Positions 7,759 through 15,380 are shown, counted from the first letter of the stretch. The stretch: 18,992 nucleotides of DNA from DATBFX01 sp036558305 (GCA_036558305.1 DATBFX010000479.1:1-18992); one strand, 5' to 3'. A program made the numbers and translations. The notes: a model not told the origin generated them from the sequence alone.

Positions 7759-9809
7759 TCCGCCACCCGCCGCCGCCGGCCGCGCCGCCGCGGCACCACC
7801 GACCAGAGCCACTCCAGACCGAGCACCGCCAGTGCGAACGCCACCAGTGCCGGCCACAGGTCGGACAGCGATGCCCGCGACCCCGCATCCTGGGTCGCGC
7901 GGGCGGTTGCCAGCACGCTCGGCAGCTCCGAATTGAGCCGGAGATCCGACTCGCGAATGTGACCGGCGTTGACGACGAAGCTGCCGCCGCCCGTCTCGTT
8001 CCCGGCCGCGTCGAGTTCCGTGATCTGGTAATCGCCCGGTTGCCCGGTGTCGGCGTAGACGATCTCGCGCAGCTTCCCGCCGTCGCCGGTCGCCGGTTCC
8101 GTCCCGCCCGTCGTGGCGTTCCCGCCGACCGCCACCGCCAGATCGACCGGGTCGCCGGCCGGCGGCGCGATCCGTACCGTCGCCGTGCCGGCGCGCGGCC
8201 GGTACCGCAAGGGATCGCCGAGCGGCACCGCCGACGGCAGCGGGCTCGGCGCCAACTCGTTCGCCATGTTCGCGATCAGGATCGGGAACGCGACCCGCTG
8301 CGGCAGGTTCGTCTTCTCGTCGTTCAGGTCGAACGTCAGCACGATCATCGGTTGCCCGGTCGCTTCGACCCGGCCCCGGTAGATCAGCGCGCCGCTCCCC
8401 GGTCCGTTCTTGTCGGCCGCCCCCACGATCACCGTATCGGTCGCGCTCAAGACGTGGATCGGCGTCTCGCCGAAGGTCACCCCCGACAGGTCGACGCCTT
8501 GGAGCAGCGGGTCGTTGGCGATGACCGAGGTGACACTCGGCTCGACCATCGTCCGCGTCCCGTCCGTCGGCAGCAGACCGTCGCGCGGCGGGTTGACGAA
8601 GAGGATCGGCGTGTTCGGCAACGACGCCGGATCGGTCGGCGTGAATCCCTCGTAGACGACCAGATCGAACGGCCCCTGGCTCGCCGCATCGCCGGCGCCG
8701 GTCAGGTTGTCCGTCGTCGATTGGGTCGTCACCTGCGCGCCCGGCAACACCGTCAGCACCCGTTGCAGCGGCCCCGGCAAATCCGACACCAGCAGGATGC
8801 GGAGACCGAGTTCCGAACCGCGCGCCAGCACCAACGACGCGCTGTCGTCGGCCGGCAGGGCATCCTTGGTGCCGGTGTCGACCGTCACCGTCACCTTGGC
8901 CACCCCCGCCGGCAGTTCCTTGAACGTCGGTTCCGCGTCCTTGTTCGCTTCGATCGTCACCGTCTGCTCATCGACCTTGTTGACGTCGTCCGCCATCACC
9001 ACGACGTTGGCCGTCACCGGCGATCCCGAGAAATTCGAGATGCGCGCGTAGAGTTGGTCCTGATCCGGGTTTTTCGGCGAGCTCCGCGCGCTGAGGTCGG
9101 TGATGGCCACGTTGCCGGTGCTCGATTCCCCGACCCGTTGGAATTCGATGCGCGCCCCGATGTCCCCGACCAACGTCGGATCGACCGCCAGCGCCCCGTC
9201 CGAGAGCAACAGGATCTTGTCGTCCAGACCGGGCAGGATCAGGTCCTTCGTCAGCCGCAACGCGGCGTTGAGATCGGCCCGACCCCCCGGCGCGGCGACC
9301 CGACCGAGCCGGTCGCGCAACGCCTTCAACCCGGCGGCATCGGTCGCCTCCAGCGTCGTCGGGTGCGTCCCCAACAGCACGACCGTCGCCACGTCGCCCT
9401 CGTGCAGGTTGTCCACCCGCGCCAGCGCGGCGGCCCTCGCTTCCTCGAACCGGGTCTTCCCCGAAGGCGTGTCCGTCGCCTCCATACTCGTGGAGCCGTC
9501 GAGGAGGACGATCAGGTGCTCCGGTTCGGTCCGCCGGCCGAGCCCGGCCCAGGCGTTGGTCGCCGCCGGCCGCATCAGCGCGAACGCCAGCAGACCGACG
9601 ATGACCAGGTGGAGTAGGAGCAGCAGCGTCAACGGCGGCCGGCGGAACCGCGCCTGTTCGGTCTGCTGGTCGACCGCCGCCAACCAGAACCGCAACGTCG
9701 GCACCGGTTTCACCACCGGCGTCGTGTGCCGCATGTGGTAGAGCACGACCAGCGGCAACCCGACGAGGGCGATCACCCCGATCGGCGCCAGCAGCGACAA
9801 CCCGCTCAT
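7737..9809 (-). CDS. BatA-like VWA-domain membrane protein
   Basis: The 690-residue product starts with the BatA-type N-terminus: a first membrane helix (about 5-24), a short loop with PVPTLRFW, RRPP and a second helix (about 60-79). A VWA domain follows with LLDGSTSM (Asp104, Ser106, Ser108) and LLSDGA (Asp204). The position of the usual MIDAS threonine is Ala178 (GRADLNAAL), so metal binding may be weakened. After it come a CARDB-like beta domain (about 220-310), a GATase-like segment (LRILLVSDLPGPLQRVL, FDLVVYEG) and further beta regions, ending in a membrane helix (about 651-669) and a strongly basic tail. ATG 9809 overlaps the DUF58 stop by ATGA, implying coupled translation; the open frame further upstream is antisense-like sequence. 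Related proteins occur with MoxR ATPases and DUF58 proteins. The last residues are encoded by a heptamer array and may vary. Confidence 0.87.
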   Translation of the reverse strand: MSGLSLLAPIGVIALVGLPLVVLYHMRHTTPVVKPVPTLRFWLAAVDQQTEQARFRRPPLTLLLLLHLVIVGLLAFALMRPAATNAWAGLGRRTEPEHLIVLLDGSTSMEATDTPSGKTRFEEARAAALARVDNLHEGDVATVVLLGTHPTTLEATDAAGLKALRDRLGRVAAPGGRADLNAALRLTKDLILPGLDDKILLLSDGALAVDPTLVGDIGARIEFQRVGESSTGNVAITDLSARSSPKNPDQDQLYARISNFSGSPVTANVVVMADDVNKVDEQTVTIEANKDAEPTFKELPAGVAKVTVTVDTGTKDALPADDSASLVLARGSELGLRILLVSDLPGPLQRVLTVLPGAQVTTQSTTDNLTGAGDAASQGPFDLVVYEGFTPTDPASLPNTPILFVNPPRDGLLPTDGTRTMVEPSVTSVIANDPLLQGVDLSGVTFGETPIHVLSATDTVIVGAADKNGPGSGALIYRGRVEATGQPMIVLTFDLNDEKTNLPQRVAFPILIANMANELAPSPLPSAVPLGDPLRYRPRAGTATVRIAPPAGDPVDLAVAVGGNATTGGTEPATGDGGKLREIVYADTGQPGDYQITELDAAGNETGGGSFVVNAGHIRESDLRLNSELPSVLATARATQDAGSRASLSDLWPALVAFALAVLGLEWLWSVVPRRRGRRRRVAESFVVSR

Positions 9810-10795
9810 GCCAGCACCCCCCGCTGATGCAGCATGCGCAGCACGATCGTCTCGAACGGCCAGTCGGTGCGAAGCCGGATGTACTCGGCGAATTCGTCCT
9901 TGCACACCGCCTCGACGTCCGTCAGCCAACCGTTCAGCGCCGCGTTGTAGCGTTCCAGGATGTGCGCGGTCGGCGTCAACCGCAACCGCTGCCCCGATTC
10001 GACCTCGAGCAACTCCGCCGGTTCGCCGCTCGTCAACAGCGTCGGCGCCAACTCCGTCTCGTCGACGACGTGGACGACGATCGTCTGCCACTTCCGCGCC
10101 CGCAAATCACGGAGCTGTTGCCGCAACTCCTCCGGCTCGCCCGACAAAAGGTCCGAGACCAGGACCATGATCCCCGGTCGCCGCCGCGCCCGCACGTACC
10201 GGTCCATCGACGCCGCCAGATCCGTCTGCCCCAGCGGCGCCAACCGCGACAGGTATTGCAGCATCGGCACCACGTGCGACCGCCCCTGCGACGGGCCGAA
10301 CGGCGCCCCCAGCTCCTGCCCGAAGGGCGCGATCACCACCCGATCGAAGTGCCACAACGAGACATAACACAGCGATCCGGCCACCCGCCGCCCGTAGGTG
10401 AACTTCGTCGGCAAATCCGAATCGCCCCGCCAGTCCATCGAATTGCTGGCGTCGAGCAGGACGTGCACCGTCAACTCCGTCGTCACCTCGCTGAGGCGGA
10501 CGAAGAGTTCGTCGAGCCGGCTGTAGATGTTCCAGTCGATCCGCCGGAAGTCGTCGCCCTGGCTGTAGCTCTTGAAATCGGCGAACTCCGGCGACGCTCC
10601 CCGCCGCCGCGAGCGGTGCTCGCCCACGAGCCCCTCCGCCATCGTCCGCTTCGACAGCAGCACCAAGCGGCGCAACCGCCCCAGCAACTCCTCGTCGAAC
10701 AGCGTCTCGTCGCCCAACCGCGACGGCGGCGCCTCATCGACGACGGCGCTGGCCGAACCGTTCGCGCGCGACAGCGAGGGGAGGGCTAAACGCAT
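9806..10795 (-). CDS. DUF58 family protein
   Basis: The 329-residue product carries the DUF58 signature: RRGASPEFADFKSYSQGDDFRRIDWNIYSRLDELFVR (about 64-100), where EF-D-Y--GDD-R-IDW is diagnostic. After it the chain has a VWA-like fold with HVLLDASNSM (Asp115, Ser117, Ser119), GQTDL (Thr191) and LVSDLLSG (Asp215), a complete MIDAS. No membrane helix is present, so it is probably cytoplasmic or peripheral. Family members are encoded with MoxR ATPases and BatA-like proteins and are thought to adapt the ATPase to its client. ATG 10795 is preferred: GGGGAG lies about six bases upstream and family similarity begins soon after; the frame stays open to 11173 but that extension is low-complexity and overlaps the upstream gene. 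The downstream BatA-like gene overlaps by four bases. Confidence 0.92.
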   Translation of the reverse strand: MRLALPSLSRANGSASAVVDEAPPSRLGDETLFDEELLGRLRRLVLLSKRTMAEGLVGEHRSRRRGASPEFADFKSYSQGDDFRRIDWNIYSRLDELFVRLSEVTTELTVHVLLDASNSMDWRGDSDLPTKFTYGRRVAGSLCYVSLWHFDRVVIAPFGQELGAPFGPSQGRSHVVPMLQYLSRLAPLGQTDLAASMDRYVRARRRPGIMVLVSDLLSGEPEELRQQLRDLRARKWQTIVVHVVDETELAPTLLTSGEPAELLEVESGQRLRLTPTAHILERYNAALNGWLTDVEAVCKDEFAEYIRLRTDWPFETIVLRMLHQRGVLA

Positions 10796-10813
10796 GGTCG
10801 GCTCCCCGGCGTT

Positions 10814-10934
10814 CGGCCCCCCCGCCCCCCCAAACGACCAGAGGGTACCCGGGGGAGAACGGGTCGTAACGTGAGGAACCGCCCCGAAAAACGCGCATTT
10901 GCCTCCCCCCAGGATTGGGGGGCCGGGGGGGCCG
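10814..10934 (-). repeat. C-tract/G-tract inverted repeats between the DUF4175-like and DUF58 genes
   Basis: Long range: CGGCCCCCCCG (10814-10824) is the exact reverse complement of 10924-10934, and the neighbouring C7 run (10825-10831) faces the G6 run (10917-10922) with a one-base bulge. Local: CCCCCCA (10905-10911) and TGGGGGG (10916-10922) form a 7-bp stem with a 4-base loop. The two foldings share the same G6 run and exclude each other. On the minus-strand RNA the local hairpin comes first and is followed, 12 bases later, by a run of five U. The long-range arm ends close to the GGGGAG ribosome site of the DUF58 gene. An attenuator or expression-tuning role is inferred, not shown. Confidence 0.6.
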
Positions 10935-10952
10935 AGACCGGGAGGACCGACT

Positions 10953-12968
10953 TCATGACGACCCATCCTGATCCGAGAAGTAGTTCTCGACGATCGATCG
11001 GTAATCGGCGGGAACTCGGTTGCTGTCCGGTCCCGACTCGCCGACGACGCCCTGCGTACTCGTCCCGGTACTGACGCTGACCCCGGGACCGGAGCCGGCG
11101 TTCGAACCGCCGTTGTTGTCGCTCGTCTGGATGCTGTTGTCGCCATTCGGGGAGCGGGAAAGCGTGATCGCATCGTGGGGATCGGGCGCGGTACCGTTGC
11201 CGTCGCCCTTGCCGCCGTTGCCGTCGCCGTTGGTCACCTTCGGATCGGGCGACGTCGCGTTGCCCGCTTGCTGCCCCTGACTGGCGTTCTGCGCCTGAGT
11301 CGCACCGGTCGCGTTCTGATCGGACCCGGAGCCGGCTCCTGCTCCCTGCTGCGCGCCCTCGCCCTGCTGGCCCTGACCTTGCTGCCCCTGCTCGCCGGGT
11401 TGGGCGCCCTGACCCGGTTGGCTGCTGCCCTGCTGCCCCGGTTGTTGCGCGGCACCCGGTTGGCCGGTCTGCCCGCTCTGACCGGGTTGCTGTTGACCGC
11501 CCTGTTGCCCGTCGCCCTGTTGACCGCCGTCCTGATTCTGACCCGAATCGGACGGCTGGCCGGCGTCTCCCGGTTGCGCGTCGGCGCCTTGGCCGCTCTG
11601 GCTTTGCTGGTCACCGGCCTGCTGCGAATCCGCCTGCTGCTGCGCCCCCTCGGACGACGACTGATCGCCCTGTTGCGCGCCGTTGTCGCTCTGGCCGGAA
11701 TCGCCCGACTGCGATTGGCTCGCCGCCTGCGCCTGCTTCATCTGATCGGCCAACTCTTGCTGCGAAGCGACCTGGCTACCCGTCTTCTCGACCGCGTCGC
11801 CGAGATTGCGCATCCCGTCCTTGGCCGGTTGGTCTCCCTGCCGGAGACCGTCCGCCGCTTGCCGCGTCGCATCGGCCAACTGCTGGTTCCCGTCCGACAT
11901 CTGCGAGGCCGCGGTGTCGAGGTCCTGGGCCAGACCCTCGCGCGAGGCGGGGGAGAGTTTGTCGGCGTCCTGGGCCAGATCGCGGAGTTCGTTCGCCGCG
12001 GCCGGATAGTCGCCGCGCTGCATGGCGTCGGCGGCGGGGTTGGTGACACCGTGGTCTTCGAGCGCTTTGGCCAGCTTGTCGAGGTCTTCGCGCGCCTGGT
12101 TGGATTGATCGATCCGCTTCTGCACGTCGGCCACCGACGGCGCATTCGCCTGCGCTCCCGTCGGCGCCACCGTCGTCGGCTGCTTCGCCATCCGCTCCGA
12201 GGCCGGCGTGAACGCCGGCACCGCCCCCGCCTGGACCGGCGGGATCCCGCCGCCGACGCCGCGCATAAAGAAGAGCGATGCGAAGAGCAGCGCGCAGACG
12301 ATCGCCATCACCAATTCGCGGACCGGCAGCCGGAACGAGAAGACCGGGAACCGGCGCAGATCGCCGACGACGTTGGCGGCGTCGGCGATCTGGAGGTAGA
12401 CGAGCCGGGCGCGCTCACCGTCCGCCGGCACCCCCTTCCCCAGATTCTCGATCGCCGTCGTCACCCGCTCTTGCAGACCGAACGACCGGTCGAGCATCAA
12501 CGCCACCTGGCGTCGCGTCGGCCGGACCAGCGCCGCGAAGACGAGACCGGGGATGGCGATCACCACGGCGATCCAGGCCAGCACGTGAACGTCGAGTTTC
12601 GGCCCCCCCTGCAATTCGAGCAGGAGCCACAGACACCCGATCAAGAGCCCCAGCCAGGCCGACCGCGCCACGATCGTCAACGCCCGCTGTACCCAGACCC
12701 GTCGCCCGATCTCCTCGACGTGGCGGACCACCTGATCCCCGGCCAACCCCGCCGCCGGCGCTTTTCCATCCCGCGCCGGCAATTGCGGCGCCGGCACGTC
12801 CGAGCCGAACCAGTACGGCACCGTCGCCCCCCGCCAGAGGGCCCGCCGCAGCGCTGCCCCCCGCGGCGGCCGCCAGGCCAACCCGCGCCGGCCGGTCTCC
12901 GCCCATTCCCGCCAATCGAGATCGACCGCAATCCGCGGTACCTTCGGTAGCGCCAGTCTGGAAGCCAT
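10953..12968 (-). CDS. Membrane protein with Gln/Gly-rich extension (DUF4175-like)
   Basis: The 671-residue product has an N-terminal region with three predicted membrane helices (about 103-119, 128-148, 218-236); between the second and third lies a cytoplasmic segment (RQVALMLDRSFGLQERVTTAIE) common to proteins of this kind in Bat-like loci. Residues ~255-415 are charged and helical with DLAQDADKLSPASREGLAQDL-type heptads, probably a coiled coil. From ~417 to ~590 the chain is almost only Gln, Gly, Ser, Ala, Pro and Asp. The last ~20 residues return to an ordered motif, VPADYRSIVENYFS, resembling the conserved C-terminal YF motif of related operon proteins. The function is unknown; association with the DUF58/VWA genes suggests a membrane scaffold. 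ATG 12968 is the first reasonable start; the nearest purine-rich site is GAGG ten bases away, which is weak. The family name is a recollection, not a search result. Confidence 0.75.
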   Translation of the reverse strand: MASRLALPKVPRIAVDLDWREWAETGRRGLAWRPPRGAALRRALWRGATVPYWFGSDVPAPQLPARDGKAPAAGLAGDQVVRHVEEIGRRVWVQRALTIVARSAWLGLLIGCLWLLLELQGGPKLDVHVLAWIAVVIAIPGLVFAALVRPTRRQVALMLDRSFGLQERVTTAIENLGKGVPADGERARLVYLQIADAANVVGDLRRFPVFSFRLPVRELVMAIVCALLFASLFFMRGVGGGIPPVQAGAVPAFTPASERMAKQPTTVAPTGAQANAPSVADVQKRIDQSNQAREDLDKLAKALEDHGVTNPAADAMQRGDYPAAANELRDLAQDADKLSPASREGLAQDLDTAASQMSDGNQQLADATRQAADGLRQGDQPAKDGMRNLGDAVEKTGSQVASQQELADQMKQAQAASQSQSGDSGQSDNGAQQGDQSSSEGAQQQADSQQAGDQQSQSGQGADAQPGDAGQPSDSGQNQDGGQQGDGQQGGQQQPGQSGQTGQPGAAQQPGQQGSSQPGQGAQPGEQGQQGQGQQGEGAQQGAGAGSGSDQNATGATQAQNASQGQQAGNATSPDPKVTNGDGNGGKGDGNGTAPDPHDAITLSRSPNGDNSIQTSDNNGGSNAGSGPGVSVSTGTSTQGVVGESGPDSNRVPADYRSIVENYFSDQDGSS

Positions 12969-12982
12969 AAGCCGTTAGCCTC

Positions 12983-13013
12983 TAGCCGGTAGCCGGTAGC
13001 CGGTAGCCGGTAG
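12983..13013 (+). repeat. Heptamer tandem array, TAGCCGG x4
   Basis: Four exact TAGCCGG units plus a trailing TAG; decayed units (TAAGCCGT, TAGCCTC) extend it towards the DUF4175-like start codon. It forms the left arm of a 30-bp perfect inverted repeat with 13076-13105. It runs directly into GTAGGAGCAC, a 10-base match to the short repeat at 1673-1682. Confidence 0.92.
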
Positions 13014-13034
13014 GAGCACCGACCGCTCAGCGTA

Positions 13035-13074
13035 TCCGTCTGTCCGTCTGTCCGTCTGTCCGTCTGTCCGTCTC
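13035..13074 (+). repeat. Octamer tandem array, TCCGTCTG x4 + TCCGTCTC
   Basis: Four exact TCCGTCTG units and one variant. The array sits in the loop between the two inverted heptamer arrays. The unit length differs from that of the arms, so three independent microsatellites are packed into about 125 bases. Confidence 0.92.
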
Positions 13075-13075
13075 G

Positions 13076-13105
13076 CTACCGGCTACCGGCTACCGGCTAC
13101 CGGCT
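13076..13105 (+). repeat. Heptamer tandem array, CTACCGG x4 (inverted partner)
   Basis: Four exact CTACCGG units plus CT. The 30 bases are the perfect reverse complement of 12984-13013, giving a very stable hairpin with a ~62-base loop. The arm ends two bases from the TGA of the peptidase-MA-like gene and lies in the junction to the next gene of the run. Confidence 0.92.
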
Positions 13106-13107
13106 CG

Positions 13108-14598
13108 TCATTCCCACTTCAACTCCGACGGCCCGCGCGCCCAAAGCCAGAGGGCGAGCCAGGCCAGCGTCAGAACCGCCAGTGCGCCGAGCATCAGCAC
13201 GAGGCGGCGCTGGCGCGTGTCGAGACCGTTCAGCACCGATTGGGCTTCCGTTCGTTTCTCCTCGTCGCCGAGGGTGGCGAACGTCGCGCCCGCGTTCCGT
13301 GCCGCTTTCCGCGCTTCGGGGTAATCGCCCCAACTGTGGCTGAGACCGGTCGCCGCGTCGAGTTGCGCCGTCGCCTCGTTGCCGGCGTTGGCCAGCGCCT
13401 CGTAGGTGGCGATCAACTCGTCGGGACGCTGTTCCGGCGGCAACTGGTCGTATTGCGCCTTCGCTTTGGCGAGGTAGCTGCTGGCGCGGTCGTAGGTGTG
13501 CCGCTCCAACGCCTGCTGCGTGTCGGTCATCAACTCCTCGGCCTGGATGCCGATCGCGCACTCGGTTTTGAGCTGCTCCACCTCGTCGCGACCCTTCTGG
13601 TCGTTCAGCGCCAGGAAGAGTTGCTCCGAAAGCTGGAGCCGGTCTTGCGCCCCCTTGTAGTTCCCCTTCGCCAGCAATTCCTTGGCCGGGTCCAGGTTGA
13701 AACCCTCGACGAGGTTCCAACTCCATTCGGTCGCCGCCCAGACCGACAACTTATCCTTCCACTGTTTGTAGAGTCCGTTGGAGTCGGCCGGGGCGTAGGC
13801 GACCTTCATCGCGTCGCGCCAACCGGGGTTGGTTTTCAGCGCGGCCAGGAATTGCTGGAACTCCGGCAGTCCCTGGTGCTGGATCAGGTAGGCCACGACC
13901 GAGTACGCGGACGCCGCGATCAGGTCGTCTTCGCCGTCCAGGGGCTGGGCGCGATTGAGATCGACCCAGGAGGGGAGCGACACCTGCTGGTTCGCGGTCT
14001 GCACCACCGAGGCGATCCGCGCCAGCTTCGGCGTGTTGACCCGTTCGACGTACTGCGCGATCCCCTCGTCGAAACCGCGCGGGATGTTGAAGTCCGAGGC
14101 GACCCCCGCCAGGACGTGCGCCGTCGCGTGCCTGATCTGGTTCTCGGCTTCCAGCGCCGAGTGCGCCGAGAACGTCGGCAGCGCGATCGAGATGTCGAGA
14201 TTCCGCGGATCGGCGATGGCGTCGATCCCGGCGATCTCGACCCGGTCCAGCGCCCCCACCGCGGTATTGTAGGACCCCGTGTCCGCGTAGACGTAGACGG
14301 AAATCTTTTGATCCGCGGCGGTATTGAAGAAGAGACTGATTTCCTTGAAGGCGGTTTCGGCGTAGGCACCGTATGCCTGGACAAACGCCTCCGCCGTCAT
14401 TCGATCGTTCTTCTGCACGAAGAACCGGAAATGATCGGTCTCCTGCGTCGCCCAGTCCGTCGTCCCACTCGGCGGCGGAGCCGCCGCCGCCCGCAAGGGT
14501 GCCAGCGAGACCACCGAGAGCAGCAGCAGCCCGGCGAGGAGGAACCGCCGGGTACCGCGACCGAAATCAGCAGGGATTCTGGGGTGGGGGTGTGCCAT
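13108..14598 (-). CDS. Secreted/anchored peptidase-MA-like protein with degenerate HExxH
   Basis: The 496-residue product begins with a signal peptide (basic RGTRR, hydrophobic FLLAGLLLLSVVSLAPL, Ala-rich cleavage region near 40). Residues ~50-290 resemble the peptidase MA family (gluzincin-like): the core helix reads IRHATAHVLAGV (His157-Ala-Thr-Ala-His161) where HExxH is expected, and the downstream GFDEGIAQYVE (Glu178) matches the third-ligand helix. The catalytic Glu is therefore Ala158, one base change from GAG, and the protein may be inactive as a protease while still binding metal. Residues ~300-450 are helical repeats of TPR type; a membrane helix (about 466-485) and a short tail follow. 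It is the first gene of the minus-strand run and lies 139 bases before the DUF4175-like gene, with the repeat hairpin between. The Tyr/Phe-rich strand DHFRFFVQ near the N-terminus is also typical of the family. Confidence 0.8.
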   Translation of the reverse strand: MAHPHPRIPADFGRGTRRFLLAGLLLLSVVSLAPLRAAAAPPPSGTTDWATQETDHFRFFVQKNDRMTAEAFVQAYGAYAETAFKEISLFFNTAADQKISVYVYADTGSYNTAVGALDRVEIAGIDAIADPRNLDISIALPTFSAHSALEAENQIRHATAHVLAGVASDFNIPRGFDEGIAQYVERVNTPKLARIASVVQTANQQVSLPSWVDLNRAQPLDGEDDLIAASAYSVVAYLIQHQGLPEFQQFLAALKTNPGWRDAMKVAYAPADSNGLYKQWKDKLSVWAATEWSWNLVEGFNLDPAKELLAKGNYKGAQDRLQLSEQLFLALNDQKGRDEVEQLKTECAIGIQAEELMTDTQQALERHTYDRASSYLAKAKAQYDQLPPEQRPDELIATYEALANAGNEATAQLDAATGLSHSWGDYPEARKAARNAGATFATLGDEEKRTEAQSVLNGLDTRQRRLVLMLGALAVLTLAWLALWLWARGPSELKWE

Positions 14599-14758
14599 CG
14601 TTCAGCCTGCGCGCGTGGGTGCTGCCGTGACGGAAGGCATCGGGTCGCCGGATTGGGTTGTGCGTCGCCACCGCGCGGCAGTCTGTTCACCGGGCGGCAA
14701 CGAAAGGGAGCGGGTCTTGCTGTTGATGCGGGCGCTCGCCAACGAGTCGGGTACGCAT

Positions 14759-14764
14759 ATTGTA
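14759..14764 (-). promoter_or_regulatory. Candidate -10 box for the five-gene minus-strand run
   Basis: On the minus strand the sequence reads TTTACAATAT, containing TACAAT, the best -10-like element upstream of the peptidase-MA-like gene in an otherwise GC-rich area. The spacing to its ATG implies a leader of about 155 bases. No clear -35 is seen 17 bases upstream. Confidence 0.35.
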
Positions 14765-15215
14765 AACCACCCTCCTCGCCGGCCGTCCACCGACGGCGGC
14801 CTGCCGAGCGTCGCGTTTGCCACGTTACCGTGTCTACGCACAACCGCTCGGTTCGGTTCCCTCCGTTTCGTCCGCTCTCTTTTCGTTCGCGACCATTCTC
14901 CCACTCGTTAAGACGTCCGAAACGGGCAAAATGCTACGCCCCTTCGATCTTAGTCCTTGCCGCGTCGTTCTTCGTCCGTCATTCTGACGACATACGGCCC
15001 CACCTTGCAGAGTACGTCGATATGACGATCCACGGCGGGAAGGCCCCTTGGTTGTCGACGTCCAAGGCGCGGCAGCACACCACTCTGTCCTAACGAGTGC
15101 ATTGAGAAGGCAAAAAGGTGACAAGTTTGGATAAACCTGGATGCAGGGCGCGCCACCGAGTCGGCACCCGCCGGGTCCTCAGGTCGACGCCGCAGATGCG
15201 TACAGTCGCCCCGAG
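14765..15215. other. Non-coding region between divergent units
   Basis: No convincing gene is found in this stretch. Composition is less GC-rich and pyrimidine-rich on the plus strand around 14845-14900. A minus-strand frame ending at 14950 has a protein-like tail (VDRHIDVLCKVGPYVVRMTDEERRGKD) but an upstream part without protein character, so it may be a decayed gene remnant or chance. No tRNA or riboswitch fold is recognisable. Confidence 0.5.
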
Positions 15216-15243
15216 TTGACATTCTGACTTCTCGCAGTAGGAT
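15216..15243 (+). promoter_or_regulatory. Promoter of the XRE-M78/PIN unit
   Basis: A perfect -35 box TTGACA (15216-15221) is followed after 16 bases by TAGGAT (15238-15243), a fair -10 box. This is the best promoter-like pair in the window. Transcription would begin near 15250, leaving a ~130-base leader. Within it, CGTACCGATACG (15361-15372) is an imperfect dyad next to the ribosome site and could be an operator for the encoded XRE domain; autoregulation is inferred. Confidence 0.6.
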
Positions 15244-15380
15244 TCCGGTTGGGTAAAAGAATTGTCATGACTGGTTTCGCACCATTCCGTGGATTCTGGT
15301 CCCGCCTGCGCGAATCTGGCAGACATCCTCCGGGGTGCGATGCCGCGGTCGAGAATGACGCGTACCGATACGAGGAAGCA

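Noticed and set aside
10796..11173. Upstream extension of the DUF58 frame
   Set aside because: It crosses the C/G tracts and the end of the DUF4175-like gene and has no DUF58 similarity; ATG 10795 has a good ribosome site.
11175..12950. Plus-strand frame of 591 residues opposite the DUF4175-like gene
   Set aside because: Leu/Arg-rich repetition arising from the Gln/Gly codons of the opposite strand; no ribosome site or domain.
12983..13105. Possible CRISPR array in the tandem repeats
   Set aside because: Units are 7-8 bases with no spacers between them; this is a microsatellite structure, not CRISPR.
15150..15165. CACCGAGTCGGCACC, resembling part of a Cas9 tracrRNA stem
   Set aside because: No cas gene, repeat-spacer array or matching structure is present; the match is short and expected by chance.
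15141..15227. Small plus-strand frame of 28 codons beginning at ATG 15141
   Set aside because: No ribosome site, Pro/Arg-rich composition, and it overlaps the XRE promoter.
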